Assembly: GCA_023897205.1 (NCBI GenBank)
Contig: JAHWDD010000004.1
Location: forward strand, 1,674,001 to 1,738,000
From: Exophiala sp. HKRS030
Lineage: Eukaryota; Ascomycota; Eurotiomycetes; Chaetothyriales; Herpotrichiellaceae
Reading direction: 5' to 3'
Length of the DNA: 64,000 nucleotides
Each line of letters begins with the position of its first letter. Positions within the stretch are counted from its first letter, which is position 1. This document shows positions 12,683 through 24,800 of the stretch, one piece after another. The notes below the pieces were generated by a model that searched no databases, was not told the origin of the DNA, and saw only the letters and a list, made by a program, of their open reading frames with translations. The position numbers and the translations under genes were made by a program.

Positions 12683-15540
12683 ATGGCCCCAAAGAAGCGC
12701 TCCCAGACTCCACGACATCAGGTCGACAACGATATCCAACATCTATCAGACCGGTCCCAGACCAGCCCAGGTGCTCTACAGTATCCCGATCCCACTCTCA
12801 TCAACACTACTACCAATACCACCAATACTACAACCACCACCGCTAGAGATCGTCGCCGTAAACTCAAAGTCGAACCACACTCTTCCAACACCGTGCCAGG
12901 CATTAGTCGTTCTCCCATAGATCCGGTGTCGCCTCGTTCACCCATTGAGGGGATTGCGCCTGGTTCTCATTCTCGCCGCGAGAGCACCTCAACCATGAGG
13001 ACCTCGTCCATCTCACTTGACGGCGGTGCTGCCAACTGCACACCGACCGGGCGGATCAGCAAGGCGAAGAAAGGCAAACGTGTCCATGCTTGCGAGTTCC
13101 CCGGCTGTGGAAAGGTGAGTTCTCCCAGGCGGCAACCCCAACGAGTGGTCCCGAAGGATCGACCGCTTTAGACCCAAGGAGGCCGCCTAGCTGACCATTT
13201 CTGCAGGTCTTCACTCGAGCTGAGCATAGAAGGTAAGCCTCGAGACTTCCTGTCCACATGATTTTCCAGAGATTGACCCTCTCGACAGGCGGCATGAACT
13301 CAACCACAATCCCGAGGCTTTGTATCCTTGTACTCGTCAGGGTTGTCGAAAGGCCTTCCATCGTATTGACCTGCTCCAACGTCACCAGGAAAGACAGTAA
13401 GTATCATCATGCTCAGCGTGTTCCCTAGCACTAACAGGCGTACAGTGATCTCGATGGCGCAGTCGATGGGTCTTCTTCTCACATTTCCCACATGTCCCAA
13501 GTTCCCATCTTCTGAGATGTCATCTGTCATTCCCTCTTCCATCACCAGCCCATCCGCAGATAGAGGTGCTCCTAGATCTTCAGGAGGTCTTTCAATCGGA
13601 TCTCTTGTGCACCCGCAGACCGATTATCGGTTCATGGGAACTCCAGCCTTCAGCAGCCATCCTCGATCAATGACTCATTTCGTTTCTGGTTTTCCCTCGT
13701 CAGATGAATCTGGCATCTACTACACTCCTGAGAGCAGCCAGTCTCCAGTGTCCGAGTACTATGGCAGATACCCCATCGCCAAAGCATTTCCTCTTCTTCT
13801 TCTGTCATTGCTTTTGATCCTAGCGGCGCCTCTCCTTTGATCAGTGGGAACATACCTGGGACATGGGTTCCGTCTTCTGCTCCTCCCAGCATGCTTCCAT
13901 CGAACGTACCTGACGATGGTTCCTATCTTCCTGTATGCTCTCCTTTTCTTTGGTCTGGTATATGTACTGAAGCTGATCAGTCACCTGCAGACTCTTCCAT
14001 ACCAATACCCCTCTCCGACCTGGATGGATTCGAATGGTCTATCATACGACGAGACCTATCAAATGCCTCTGGAATACTGTGCGGAAATTCCACAACCGGT
14101 ATATCTGACACTATAAGATGGGATTGTCTAGAATTGTACTGGCAACACTTTCATCCCCATTTTCCCATTGTCCACAGACCTTCCTTTCTGCCTACGAAAC
14201 CCAGCCCTTTGTTGGCAAGCGCAATGGCAGCAATTGGATCTCAATACGATACTAGATCGGACGCCAAACTCTACTCTTTAACCCTCTTGGAAATAGCTAC
14301 AAGATTATTGCGACGACGCGATAGCATCACAAGTCGAGCGAGATTGGCAGACTTGCAGACAGTTTTCCTCCTCGAAGTTCTCAGCAAATACTGCGCCAGG
14401 AGGACAGAAGTTGAAATGTCGGCAAGATTTCGATCCCTTTTCGCTAGTTTAGACCAAGCACGAAGATCATTGGCAACAGATCCTCTGGCTGTCTTCCGGA
14501 CCCTCCGCAAAGATCACACTTCCGAAGACGTTTCGAGAGCCCATAAGTTCTGGCTCGAACACGAGACGAGACGGCGGATCCTTCAGGCATCAATGGTTCT
14601 GGATCTTCAGCAGGTCATTCTCTTCGAGCAACCTGCCACGATTGTTCAACATGGGCGAACTCGGAGATCCAATCCTTCATTGCGAACATCGATTTCTCTG
14701 CCCTACGGCGAAGACCTTTGGGAGATCAGCCCAATCGGATCCTGGGCCAAAATGGCAGCCGAGATTGATGCTACTAAGTCTCGATCAACACGAAACGATG
14801 CTTCGCTGATGGATACGCCACTCGACTTCTTCCAGATTCAAGTTAGCCTGGCTAACGCCCAAGATACCTCTTGTGACGTCTTTCTTCCTCAGAAGAACCA
14901 GTACGACAATCTGGCATCGTGTCTGGCTTTCAATCACCACGCCAGAGAGATGGCGAGAAACACCCCAATTCGCCAACTGCTTACCGTCAGTGGAGAGTCA
15001 TGGGTCTTTGGGAGGAAGATCGAGAACGAGTCGGAATTCCAGGACGCCAAGCGCAATCTGAGAGTCTGGGTTGATGCGAACGTCGAGAGCCGTACCGCGC
15101 TCTGGCATGCCTTACAACTACTACGCAGTCGAGTTAGATTTACACCAGCAGATCCGAATAATATTGGACTGCATGCATCGTTTGTCGACACGCGGATGCT
15201 TCACGAGCCTTGGGTGTTGTACCTGGCTGGCCTGATCTGCTGGGCGTACGGCTTCAGTACCTCGAGGCACCTTGAAAGTGGTGGTCAGGGGTCGGGTGCA
15301 CCCTCTACCGCAAGTACATCCTTCTCCAACATGTCAAGAACATCCAGCCTTTCATCGGCGCACCCGGCCTTACTGGATTCACAAGAGGCGGCTTACTCAA
15401 TGCGGCAATACTTGGACATTAGCAATGTCCAACAGGTCGAGGACCTCGGACGGATTGAAAAACACAACTTTGGACTCACGGACGGGCTTTTAGAAATATT
15501 AAGACTAGAAAAGATTGGGCATTTCCTGGGGGACTTATGA
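12683..15540 (+). CDS. C2H2 zinc-finger / Fungal_trans transcription factor, with frameshifts
   Basis: Nuclear regulator of about 887 aa. Exons are 12683-13114, 13207-13232, 13289-13396 and 13446-15540. Two tandem C2H2 fingers (C-x4-C-x12-H-x3-H) span about residues 137-190, and introns cut through both. The last zinc-binding His of finger 2 (HQERH) is created by the CA|T junction, which fixes the acceptor at 13445. A Ser/Pro-rich linker follows, then a Fungal_trans-like domain starting CLELYWQHFHPHFPIVHRP. The linker changes frame twice. C runs at 13487-13506 need two bases in total, giving HMSPSSPSSEMSS, and the CCCC at 13770-13773 needs one, giving YGRYPHRQSISSSSS. The total is then 2664 nt. 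An optional intron at 13933-13990 is discussed in the findings. Targets are unknown. Confidence 0.85.
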
Positions 15541-17892
15541 ATGACGCAGAACGGGTGCTTTATCGACTCGTGGAGGGACGTAGTCGACTGTCACATTTCT
15601 GAAGGGAGTTTCGAACATGAGAAGAAAAGGGCGGCAATGGCGACAAGCAGCTGCGTACGACTTTGATGCATTATTACGACTCTATGAACATTCTGTACTT
15701 TGATACCACATCTTGTCTTGAGGAGTTTTTTGGGGGGTAGTTATAGGTCCTGTTCGGGGCATGGTGTTCATGCATGATTTTCACCTTTTCAAGGAGTTTG
15801 CTTCTACATTCATAGCAGCATCATTATGGCGGGACAGGAACAGGTCGAGACGGAGAAGAGGAGTTGAATTGCTTGATGGTCAAGACAGGGATCAGCAATT
15901 CTCAAACAGAGCCATCGCAGAAGCGAACAACGATGCAGCGCAAGTCTGTCGATTTCATCACAGCGTGCGAAAAGCACTTTCCACTCAAAAAAGTTTCTTT
16001 TTTTGGTTCTGTAATTGTGCATTAATCAGCCAAAGAACACAGTTTCTATAGCATGGCTTCTAATTTTGGTCCACGCAATCGGGAGCGCATCACTTGTACT
16101 CCAGACGTGAGCAGTTGGTGGCCCAGCAACCTCGACCACAAAGGTGACCATATCACTTATCCCGAAGCTAGACGAGAGGTGCAGAACAACTCGAGAAAGT
16201 AAAGGTAAGGTAATCTGATTGTGCAATGCCCCATGGGCAAGAGGTCAGGAGGACAGGCTCACGGCGGTGGTGCATGAATTGATTGATTGATTGATTGATT
16301 GATTGCACGATGGCAGTAGTTAGGAAGCCCACCTTACGAGATTCTTGGCATACTTACACGAGGCTCCGCCTTCTAACCTTATTTATCTTAGTGCTAATTG
16401 TGAGAATCTATATTTGGATCCTCCACCTCGCCTGTGCCTTACCGACGTCGAACACAGTCCAAATCCAATATCCACCCCAGCCACCACCACCACCGCCCGA
16501 CGCAGACAACACGAGGGCGCGCACTGGCGGCGCTACTCAGAGTCGATGGGAAACAACGCACAGAGGCTTCCAGAAAACCTTCTTCCTTGCCGCCGTTGCA
16601 TCTGTTTTCGCTTGTCGGCCCTGACTAACTAGTACGAGTAACTCCCGTGTTACTACACTGCTGTACTCCGTACGCTGCACACTAACTACGTCGAAACCCT
16701 CGTGCTTGACAGGGACACGCTACACGGTGCACAATCGTCTGCCCTACTGTATGTAGAGTCTATCCAAGTCGAGGCAAAGATCCGGCGACAAGCGCTTCCC
16801 TTTGATGCTTGGTGATTTGTTTACGATCGACACGAGTGAGAGCTCTTGCGCTCGCTCGAAAAGACACGAGACAACTTCCATCAGACACACGACATCCATA
16901 GATAGCAGCCACAACAAGCCCAACGCGCCATGGCGACCGACTTCGGGGCACTTAGCCACCCGCGCCGCCGACCCTGCATCTACCAAAAAAACGAAACAAT
17001 GCCAATCCACTGTTTTCTATAGCCGCTACCAGGCCCCTTGCAGGTCAATATGACTGACTATCTGCACGACCATCGCATATCCGTCGAGGTTTGTGTGCCC
17101 GTGATGCCGTCGCTTCTACTCCGTACTCTTCCCTCTCCACACCTTGTATATTTGCTGCAAACGAACCGACCACTCATAGTCAAGCACGCAAGTGGTGCCC
17201 TGGAACCTGAAACGACTCGCCTCAAGTGCATCTTCTGCCGCACAAACGCTCTACTAGTTACTAGTCCCCATCACTCCGTGCGTATGTATATGCCGGAAAT
17301 GGCTGGTGATCTAACTACAGAGTAGTTAGCGAGTAATGGCAACAAATCCACTTTGGGCCTCTGGAGTCTGGAGTCTGGGACCTACTTTCGGCACGTTCCT
17401 GGGCCAGGTGGCAGGTGGATAATTAGCTTTTCTTGATTCAACAATGGGCGATGAACGGCGACGATCTTGACCTGGCACGAAATTCTCAAACTCACCGGTT
17501 GTGGTTTATGGTTAGATCCTCTTTGATTGACCAGCGCATGGGTATGAGCAGGTTCGCCGTACCTAAGTAGCTAGTCTATACGGAGTATATCCGCACATAC
17601 TGGAAATCATCCCGTTCGTGCGAGCCGTTTTGCTCCATGATGCTAGGCCCTGACGCCCCCTTAACTGAAGTCACGCCAAGTATGCCTAGACGCCACAACA
17701 GATCTCAGGTAAAATCAGCACTCTCCAGCTACCTCGCATTATCTCATGATTGGGAAACATCGACAATGGCTTGGCGTGGATAATTCTGTTCAGCTCGTGA
17801 CACGAGGCAGAATCGTCCCTTTTTGTAATATATTTTTTTCTGAGTTCTCTGCCCTCAAGAGGTCGAAAGCAACATAGTCGGCGACTCGGCGG
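15541..17892. other. Gene-poor stretch with scattered palindromic motifs
   Basis: I find no supported gene. The stretch contains GTACTCCGTAC at 16663-16673, TACTCCGTAC at 17117-17126, TACGGAGTA at 17579-17587, and several TACCTAAGTAG- and ACTAGTTACTAG-like words. Short proline- or arginine-rich ORFs around 16.3-17.3 kb have no family resemblance. Confidence 0.5.
16278..16305. repeat. ATTG microsatellite, seven units
   Basis: A perfect tandem run of the tetranucleotide ATTG, seven copies, in intergenic DNA. It is likely to vary in length between isolates. Confidence 0.95.
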
Positions 17893-18138
17893 TCAATTGA
17901 CACGTCCACAACTCTTGCACCAGTTGACCAGCCCGGCCACACTCGGGTCGACCTCATCGTCTTCATCACAACCTAGTCTGCCTTGCGTCGTGAGCCACTG
18001 AGACATGCACGAATCACCAAATATTGTTGTCGTCGCGGTGCTTGACCCCGAAGACCGAGGCGCAGCGGTGAGATGCTTGTTCTCCTTCTCTGGTCCTTCC
18101 TCGAACAAGGTTGACTGGTTCTTCCTTGGAGACAGCAA
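17893..18138 (-). CDS. Possible C-terminal part of a small unknown protein
   Basis: An open segment of about 80 codons without its own ATG. It starts with SPRKNQSTLFEEGPEKENK and ends with an acidic/aromatic tail (CDEDDEVDPSVAGLVNWCK) before a stop at 17893-17895. The composition looks protein-like, not random, but the upstream frame is interrupted near 18140-18150. A one-base gap would join it to a minus-strand frame that lacks an ATG. No family is recognised. It may be chance. Confidence 0.22.
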   Translation of the reverse strand: MLSPRKNQSTLFEEGPEKENKHLTAAPRSSGSSTATTTIFGDSCMSQWLTTQGRLGCDEDDEVDPSVAGLVNWCKSCGRVN

Positions 18139-18920
18139 GTCAAGTCTTCAGCAATACGCCAGAACGAGAAGAGGAGGTCGGTAGTATCATGAGCGTCTCC
18201 GGTCTTCCTCGACGATTTCAAATGGGGTCAAAATAGGGACAACAGGGTGCATACTCTGGAGACAAGAAGCCAATCTCACGCTGAAGGTCAGCGTCTGCAC
18301 GTTCATCAGCTGACAGTGCGAATGCACGGATTCACATAGATTCATGTGCTTCATTCACATCCGATGCGATGAGGGCTGACGAGCGGGAGAGTCAGGTAAC
18401 GTTGGAATTGATACAGCAATGCACATATCTTGCTTCAGCCGTGCAACTTGCTGCATTTTGGCGAAGCGGTGGGACACATACTAATGTTAGCAACGAGACC
18501 ACTCACATGGCCCTTTCTCTCTCGCACATTATATCACTGAGTCCGTATTTCCCTCCGAATGTACTTCTGATCAGCGTCTCCTCTTGGATACGCACACCGA
18601 GAGCAATCGTGCTGGAAACGGTAGGTTACAATAGCGCCTGAGGGAGCACCCAGTGAAGAGCCGCAATTGGAAAAAATGCTTGCAGGTTTTTTTGTCATTT
18701 CTCAAGGATTAATATCAAGTTGTAAGCTTGTCCTCGACTGGAGGAAGAACGCCCTGGATCTCTGCACTTTCCTAATGCATCCTGAACCCAATGAGAAGCC
18801 GATTCGCTTTCTGTGTGTCCGCTAGCAAAGGAAAAGGTAAATGAATGTCCACGCAAAAAGAACCCGAGTCTTTTAACCAGCAGGCAACTGCCTGCAATGA
18901 TCTGCACCGTCGTCCGTCGC

Positions 18921-19570
18921 TCATGGCGTGATCGCTGGACTATCCTTGCCCTCGGAATCACTCCTCTCAGCCTCCAAGCTCCTCCTCCAGAAAGCACCAT
19001 CACTACCACTGCGCAACCGAGCGGCCTCTCTCTTTGCGAGAACCTCTCGCCAAGCCCGCTCATCCTCTAACTTGGTATCCGCCAGCGAGGGAGCAGCAGC
19101 AGTGGCTGTAACGGCGTGGATTGCTGCTGCAACGCCGCCGCTCGGCAGGCTCTCGACATCCACCTCGGGAATGGATGTGTGCTGCAATGACCGCCGAGCT
19201 TCCTTCTTGGCCTGTCGCATGTCGTGGTTGACGGTGAATTCGTGGTGGTGTTTCGAGAACAGAGGTACGTGCTTGTCGAGGAACGATGCCGTTGAGGCCA
19301 GCGGGTGTGGTGTCGGGATATGGATGTGATGGTGGTGAGTGCTGCTACTGTTGTGTGACCACGATGTGTTGTGTGGGTCCTGCGACGGAGCTGGCGTCGA
19401 TGCAATGATGTATGGTGTCTGGACTCTCGTGTTTCCAGCCGAGGGGATGAAAAGTCGGTTGGTGGCGCTGGCATGTCGATTCGCATGTTGGATCGGGTGG
19501 ATGATCGTGTGGATGATAGAGAGAGCTCGCTGGATGAGGCGGCTTCTGCTACAGGTGATGACGAAGACAT
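18921..19570 (-). CDS. Unknown small Ser/His-rich protein, one frameshift
   Basis: A 216-aa protein read from the ATG at 19570. The N-terminal third is Ser/Thr-rich (SSSELSLSSTRSSTRS). The middle has a His cluster (HHHHIHIPTPHP) followed by FLDKHVPLFSKHHHEFTVNHD and a basic helix, MRQAKKEARRSL. The C-terminal third is a charged helix ending in EGKDSPAITP. The two halves lie in different frames; adding one C opposite the GGGG run at 19443-19446 joins them and gives 651 nt, divisible by three. No introns are needed. I do not recognise the family. The coherent composition across the junction is the main support that this is a real gene. Confidence 0.55.
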
Positions 19571-21885
19571 TGTGGTTTGTTGTGTGTGTTTTGTTGGTTT
19601 TGCGATGCTTCCCCGAATGCGATCTCCCGAAGAGCTCTATCGACTTTGAATGGTTCTTTTGTACGACCGATTCTATATCACGCCGGAGTAGTTAAGGAGG
19701 AGTAAATTCCGGAGCTTCTAGAAATTTGAGAAGACTTATCGCTTCTCTGTGTGATCCTGAGGAAATCCCGGGAGCAGTCCTCTCAGGATCTAGTTAGGGT
19801 TGTGAGGTAGTCGGGAGCAGACAGTTATATTGGGCTTGGTGTCTCGCGCAGAGTCGCACCCCGAACGTTGATCCGCTCTGATCTCGTTCGCCACCAAAGA
19901 GTCGCCGACCTATAGAAATCCTAGCCTGTTTAGGAAATCGCACTTGATCAATTCCAAGCTTTTCGGGGTCTGTACAGTCTTGCTTGTGAAGACAAGAGGA
20001 TGAGTCAGTTGAGTTGTTGGGTCACTGAGTTGCTTTGGTTTTCTGTTGCTGGTTGTATCGACCAGATTTCGTATCGGCTACGAAGAAGAGGCGGGGCAGT
20101 CGACGGCCTTTAAGAACTAAAATCTCGTCGTCTACAGTGCCGGAGTTTACAGTAGAAGCCTCAAAACCCCCTCCTCTGACTACTGTACGAGTAAATCACT
20201 AGCTGGTTTGAGCACAAGACCGCGTGCATTCACACAGACGGGACACGCATCGGGCGACAAAAAGCATACACAAAGGCCCAGCGGCATAACGGCGCCGCCC
20301 ATCCACTTTCCCCCCAGCAATGCGTGAATAATCAATTACCCTACCTGCTTGACCTACCTCACGCACACGACCTATGAAACCCAAGACTCCACGAGACAGG
20401 AAATGACCCCCCTCCCCTCCATCGGTCGGAACATTTGGCCAGAACGTCCCAAGAGCCACTGACGAAGGGGGCTCCCTTGGCCAAGGAGGGACGAACGAAA
20501 GGGGCTCTTATTCATCCGGCAGGGTCTTCCCCTTTGCGCAAATGGGGTCGCCTGTACTCTGTACTCCGTACAAAAAGCATAATACTTTTGAGTGAGTCTA
20601 TAGGCTTGGGCTTGTGAGTACTCAGTCAGTTAATTGTGCAGATGCAAAGACCTTCCCTTAGCTTACGTCCGAGGTACATAGAAGAGAGCCGGAAGGGGGG
20701 ATTTGATACTCCCGACTACAAATTCCGACTCCAAATGTGTCGGATGAGGATTCAGGACCTGACCGTTGTTGACCTATGACTCTATGTTACTACGCGGTAG
20801 CCTTCGCAGAAATTAGAACGGAGCAGAAGTTGGTCAGTCTCGATCCCTCTCTTCGTGTCCTTCGTGTGAGAACGAGAATGTATCTCGGCACGATCGTGAG
20901 GGTCCGGACCGAAAACGAGGAGCGTCATTTTGGACAACGGGGGTGCGGGCTTTAGTTCTATCACGAAAGAAAAGACAAATACTTCCCTGCTCCCACCTTT
21001 CCCCCCTCCTTGCAAAGCCCTTTGGGTGGTGATTCTACTCCATCAACACATGTGCGGGTGAAGCCGCGAGAGATGAGCCATCTTCGTATAGTCATCGGAA
21101 GGGCGATCGCTCCCAAGGTCTTTCTTCTTCTCGAGAGTTTTCATCGCTAGAGCAGTAGGTCATACCTGACAAAGGGCAAAAAGCAAAGGACATGAGGGCA
21201 TTTCCACGACCAATGAGAAGAGCAGATATGATCCTTGCAGCAGTTAGAGGGTTGCTGACTCACCATGCAGGGTCTTACGCTATCATTATGACATTTGGTC
21301 TTTACCAGATGTGGGATAGAAGAGATATCCACCCTTAAACTGTTGCCTTTTGACTCCAGCGAACAGCCTGAGAAGATCAAGTCGACGATTTACGTACCTG
21401 CCTACTACTGCCAGCCCATCTTCTTTCGTAATTTTCCCTATTTCAGAATGTTCTCTAAAGTCTTCCTTTTCATCTTAGATTACGCCTCAACTTGTACGAC
21501 CTGATACTAGCTCGGACGTGGCCGTACTTGCCTACACATTATGTAACGTAGGCGAGAAAGATCGAAGATGCTTTCTATTCTGCAGACCCTCGCAACAAGG
21601 ACATCATTACACTGATCGATTTGTCAACAGTTAAATAGGCAGTAGCTTGTTGGGCGAGACCACCAATCATCAATGTTTTCGTGCACATCCTGGACGCCTG
21701 AACCCGGTCCAGTACATTCATGATTAAAGAACAGAGATATCTCAACCTCGAAGATGGATTCAACTTTACAGTCCTTATCCAGGGCCATGACGATGGGACT
21801 TTATATTCTCATTACATTCGTACACTCATCAAGAAACTACATCACAGGCCACCAGGAGCATATTGATGGCCACTGAACCAGCAGC
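19571..21885. other. Intergenic, no supported gene
   Basis: Both strands hold only short ORFs without motifs. One GTACTCCGTAC lies at 20561-20571, next to GTACTCT. The right part is the 3' flank of the condensin gene. Confidence 0.5.
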
Positions 21886-24800
21886 TCAAGACTCAACCTC
21901 AACCATGCGATACCCTTCGCTGACCAGTCTATTAATCTCATCATTCTTATGCTGAAGCAATGACAGTGCATAGGCGGTATCATCCCATTGTCGTTTATTG
22001 ACACATCTCGTGAGACGTGCAGCAAGCTTATCAGCCAGATTCTTCGCGTGTTTGTCCTGCAAAAAGAAGATTGTTAGCAATAGTAGGACACGGCGGATTA
22101 TGCACAAGCATCGATACCCTCTTTGTACTGTCACATATCGTCTATACCAATCAGCCGCACATATTGCACTTCTGAGCCAAAGATTCGCCGTTTTCTTGAT
22201 CATGACGTCAACCCCAAGAAAAGCCAAAAACAATCAACAGCCAGGATTCCCAAATGGTCACCCACTTTAGTACTAACTGACCGGCATGTGGCTTAAATAT
22301 GACTGAGCGAACGGGAAGTCTTGTATTCCACATCCTATGGTCGATTGCGAAGGGAAAACAGTCATCGGAAACCATATTGCTTCAAAACTGCCCTCTTTCC
22401 CCCGTCTTCGCCGCTTACAGCGCCCACGATACACCTGTGCGTCCTTGACGCGCGCGGTGCTCGTGGTACCTCAATTCTTCAACGTCACCGTCAGAATTGG
22501 GCGCCTTTGCGCAATCATTGGCTCAGAATGCAATATTGTTTGGCGGATTAGTACATCAGACGAGGATAAATGAGAGGGTTTCAACACATATGCGCGGCGC
22601 AGACTTGGGAGACCAACCTTTTCAATGAAACCACACAAAAATTTGAGGATTCTTTTGACAGCCTCTTCTTCCATAACCCCACCCTCAAGCGGGCCATCTT
22701 GTGTAAGAATGCTGAACATATCCACGAATTGGTTGTATACTGCATTGTCTTTGGTGGCGAGCTCGGTGAAAAACATGCGTGCAAGGTCTGCAATTCTTTT
22801 GTCTCCGTCCTCGAGACATTTCGCCATTTCACCTAGTTGGCCTTTGACTTTGACTTGTCCGGCCAGAATCAAGAATGTCAGTGTCATGAGGCAAGTGCGT
22901 TTTACACTTTCATCACCATCATTCAATCGTCGGTAGAGAAAGTCGGTATTCTCGTCGATAAGATGGTTGAAGCATACTGCCATATCACCAAGTGCTATAA
23001 CAGCATTGGATCGGACAATAGGGTCCGCCGACCGTTCAAGAATCGTGATGAGAAGTGGTAAGTTCTTCTCACAATATTCGCTGCTTACACACATGAGCTT
23101 GGCCAGACAAAGGGTCGCTTGTGCTTGCAAATTTCGATCCTTATACGCTGCATTATTGGCACAGATCTCGGTCACAAGGGGCCGAAATTTGCCAGGAGAG
23201 AATTTGACCCGTAGAGCAATTCACGTTCCCGAATATGTGCTATGGCCTCAGTGAAGTCGTCCTCGGTGGTGCCGCCGATCAGATCGAGCTCATCTTTTTC
23301 TTCTTCTTTCTGTTTTTCTGCCATGACTTCTTCGGCGCTTGTTTTCTTCTTGCGACTGTTTGCCTCGGAGGATTTCTCTGGAGACTGATTCATAGCCACC
23401 TTGTCTTTCTCTTGGTCTTGTTTCCGTCGTTTGAAGTCAAGTTCGCACAGCTCCAGGTGAACGATCTGTTTGACTGCAATATGGCCGACAGTGAACAACA
23501 ACTGCGAAAGAGTAAGTGAGGCCTTCTCTTCATTCGTTGACGTGTCGACTTCTTCAGCAACTCCAGTGGGGCCCTCATCATCAACATCCATCGCATCCGG
23601 TTCTGGTGAAACAGACCTCGACAGTGAAGTTCTTCCTTGAGTACGCTGAAAGACTAAACGTGTCTTCTGTCGAAGGACCTCTGAACACAGGACATCTGGG
23701 TGATCTGAAAGCACATAGATGGCACTCACAGCTTGTTCTGCCATGCCGTACCACTCTTTACTTGGTGACGAAGTCAGCAGTATGGAGGCAAGCATCCTAA
23801 GGACTTCATGACTATTGGACATCTTTAGCAGGCCAACAGGGGCTGTAGCGGCCTGAGCTTTCTTGGCCGTTGGAATCATGCGGCGCAAAGCGACGCAGGT
23901 GAATTTTGCGAGTACCAGATCGTCGCGACCAAGCTGACCCAGACCGACACGGAGCATCGTGTCCATTTCTTTGATGGCAACTTCAGGATTGGCCAAGGCT
24001 ATCATGCCCAACACAATAATGGCGCCTCGTCTTTGTGCTTTAGAGATACCTTTATTAACTCCATAGACCTGCCACAGCTTCGAGACGACGGCTTCAGAGA
24101 TGTGGCCTGCCTTGAACATGGTGCTAAGCAACTGTTCGAGGGAGGTCAGCTCTGCAGGCGTGGCACCAAATGTCAAACTGATCATGTTTCGCGCCACAAA
24201 GTTCGCTGCGTCATTGGCACTGAACATTTCCGGGGCGTCAAAGAACAGTCCTTTGTAACTGTCGATCAAATGAGTTTGAACACCTTTGCCCTCATCATTG
24301 TTATTTTTCGTCCAGATCAATCGCAGCATTCGTCGGATGCCCTTCCTGGCAGTCTCCACTTTGAAAGCATCTATGGTGACAAAATAGTCCATGACCTCAA
24401 CGACCTCGGTCTTGTTGGATGATGATAGTAGTTGGACAGCGATGTCAGACGCTTCATGAATGACTTCGATGAACTTGAGTGCTTCCAGGTAATATTTTCT
24501 TGTCAATTGTAATTTGTTGATGACTTCCGAATTTGCAGCCTCTTCTTGAGCCCTCTTGATCGCAGCAATCTGTTCCTCTTCGGTCATTTCTGGAGTCTCC
24601 TCTGGCACATTGGTGGCGTCGTCAAGAAGTTCATTGTCAACTTGCTCTTCACCTTGCGCAGTTTGTGCCAAACCCGGTGAATCGGGTGGCGCTTTCAGAG
24701 CATCAATTTGCGCTTCGACCGCCACAAGTCTTTCCGTCCATTCCCTGTGGGAAAGTTGACCGCCATGCATGAGACTGAAAGGGTGTGATGATACCAGCTT

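Noticed and set aside
16295..16632. Overlapping proline-rich ORFs
   Set aside because: Two frames are equally open and neither has a family signature.
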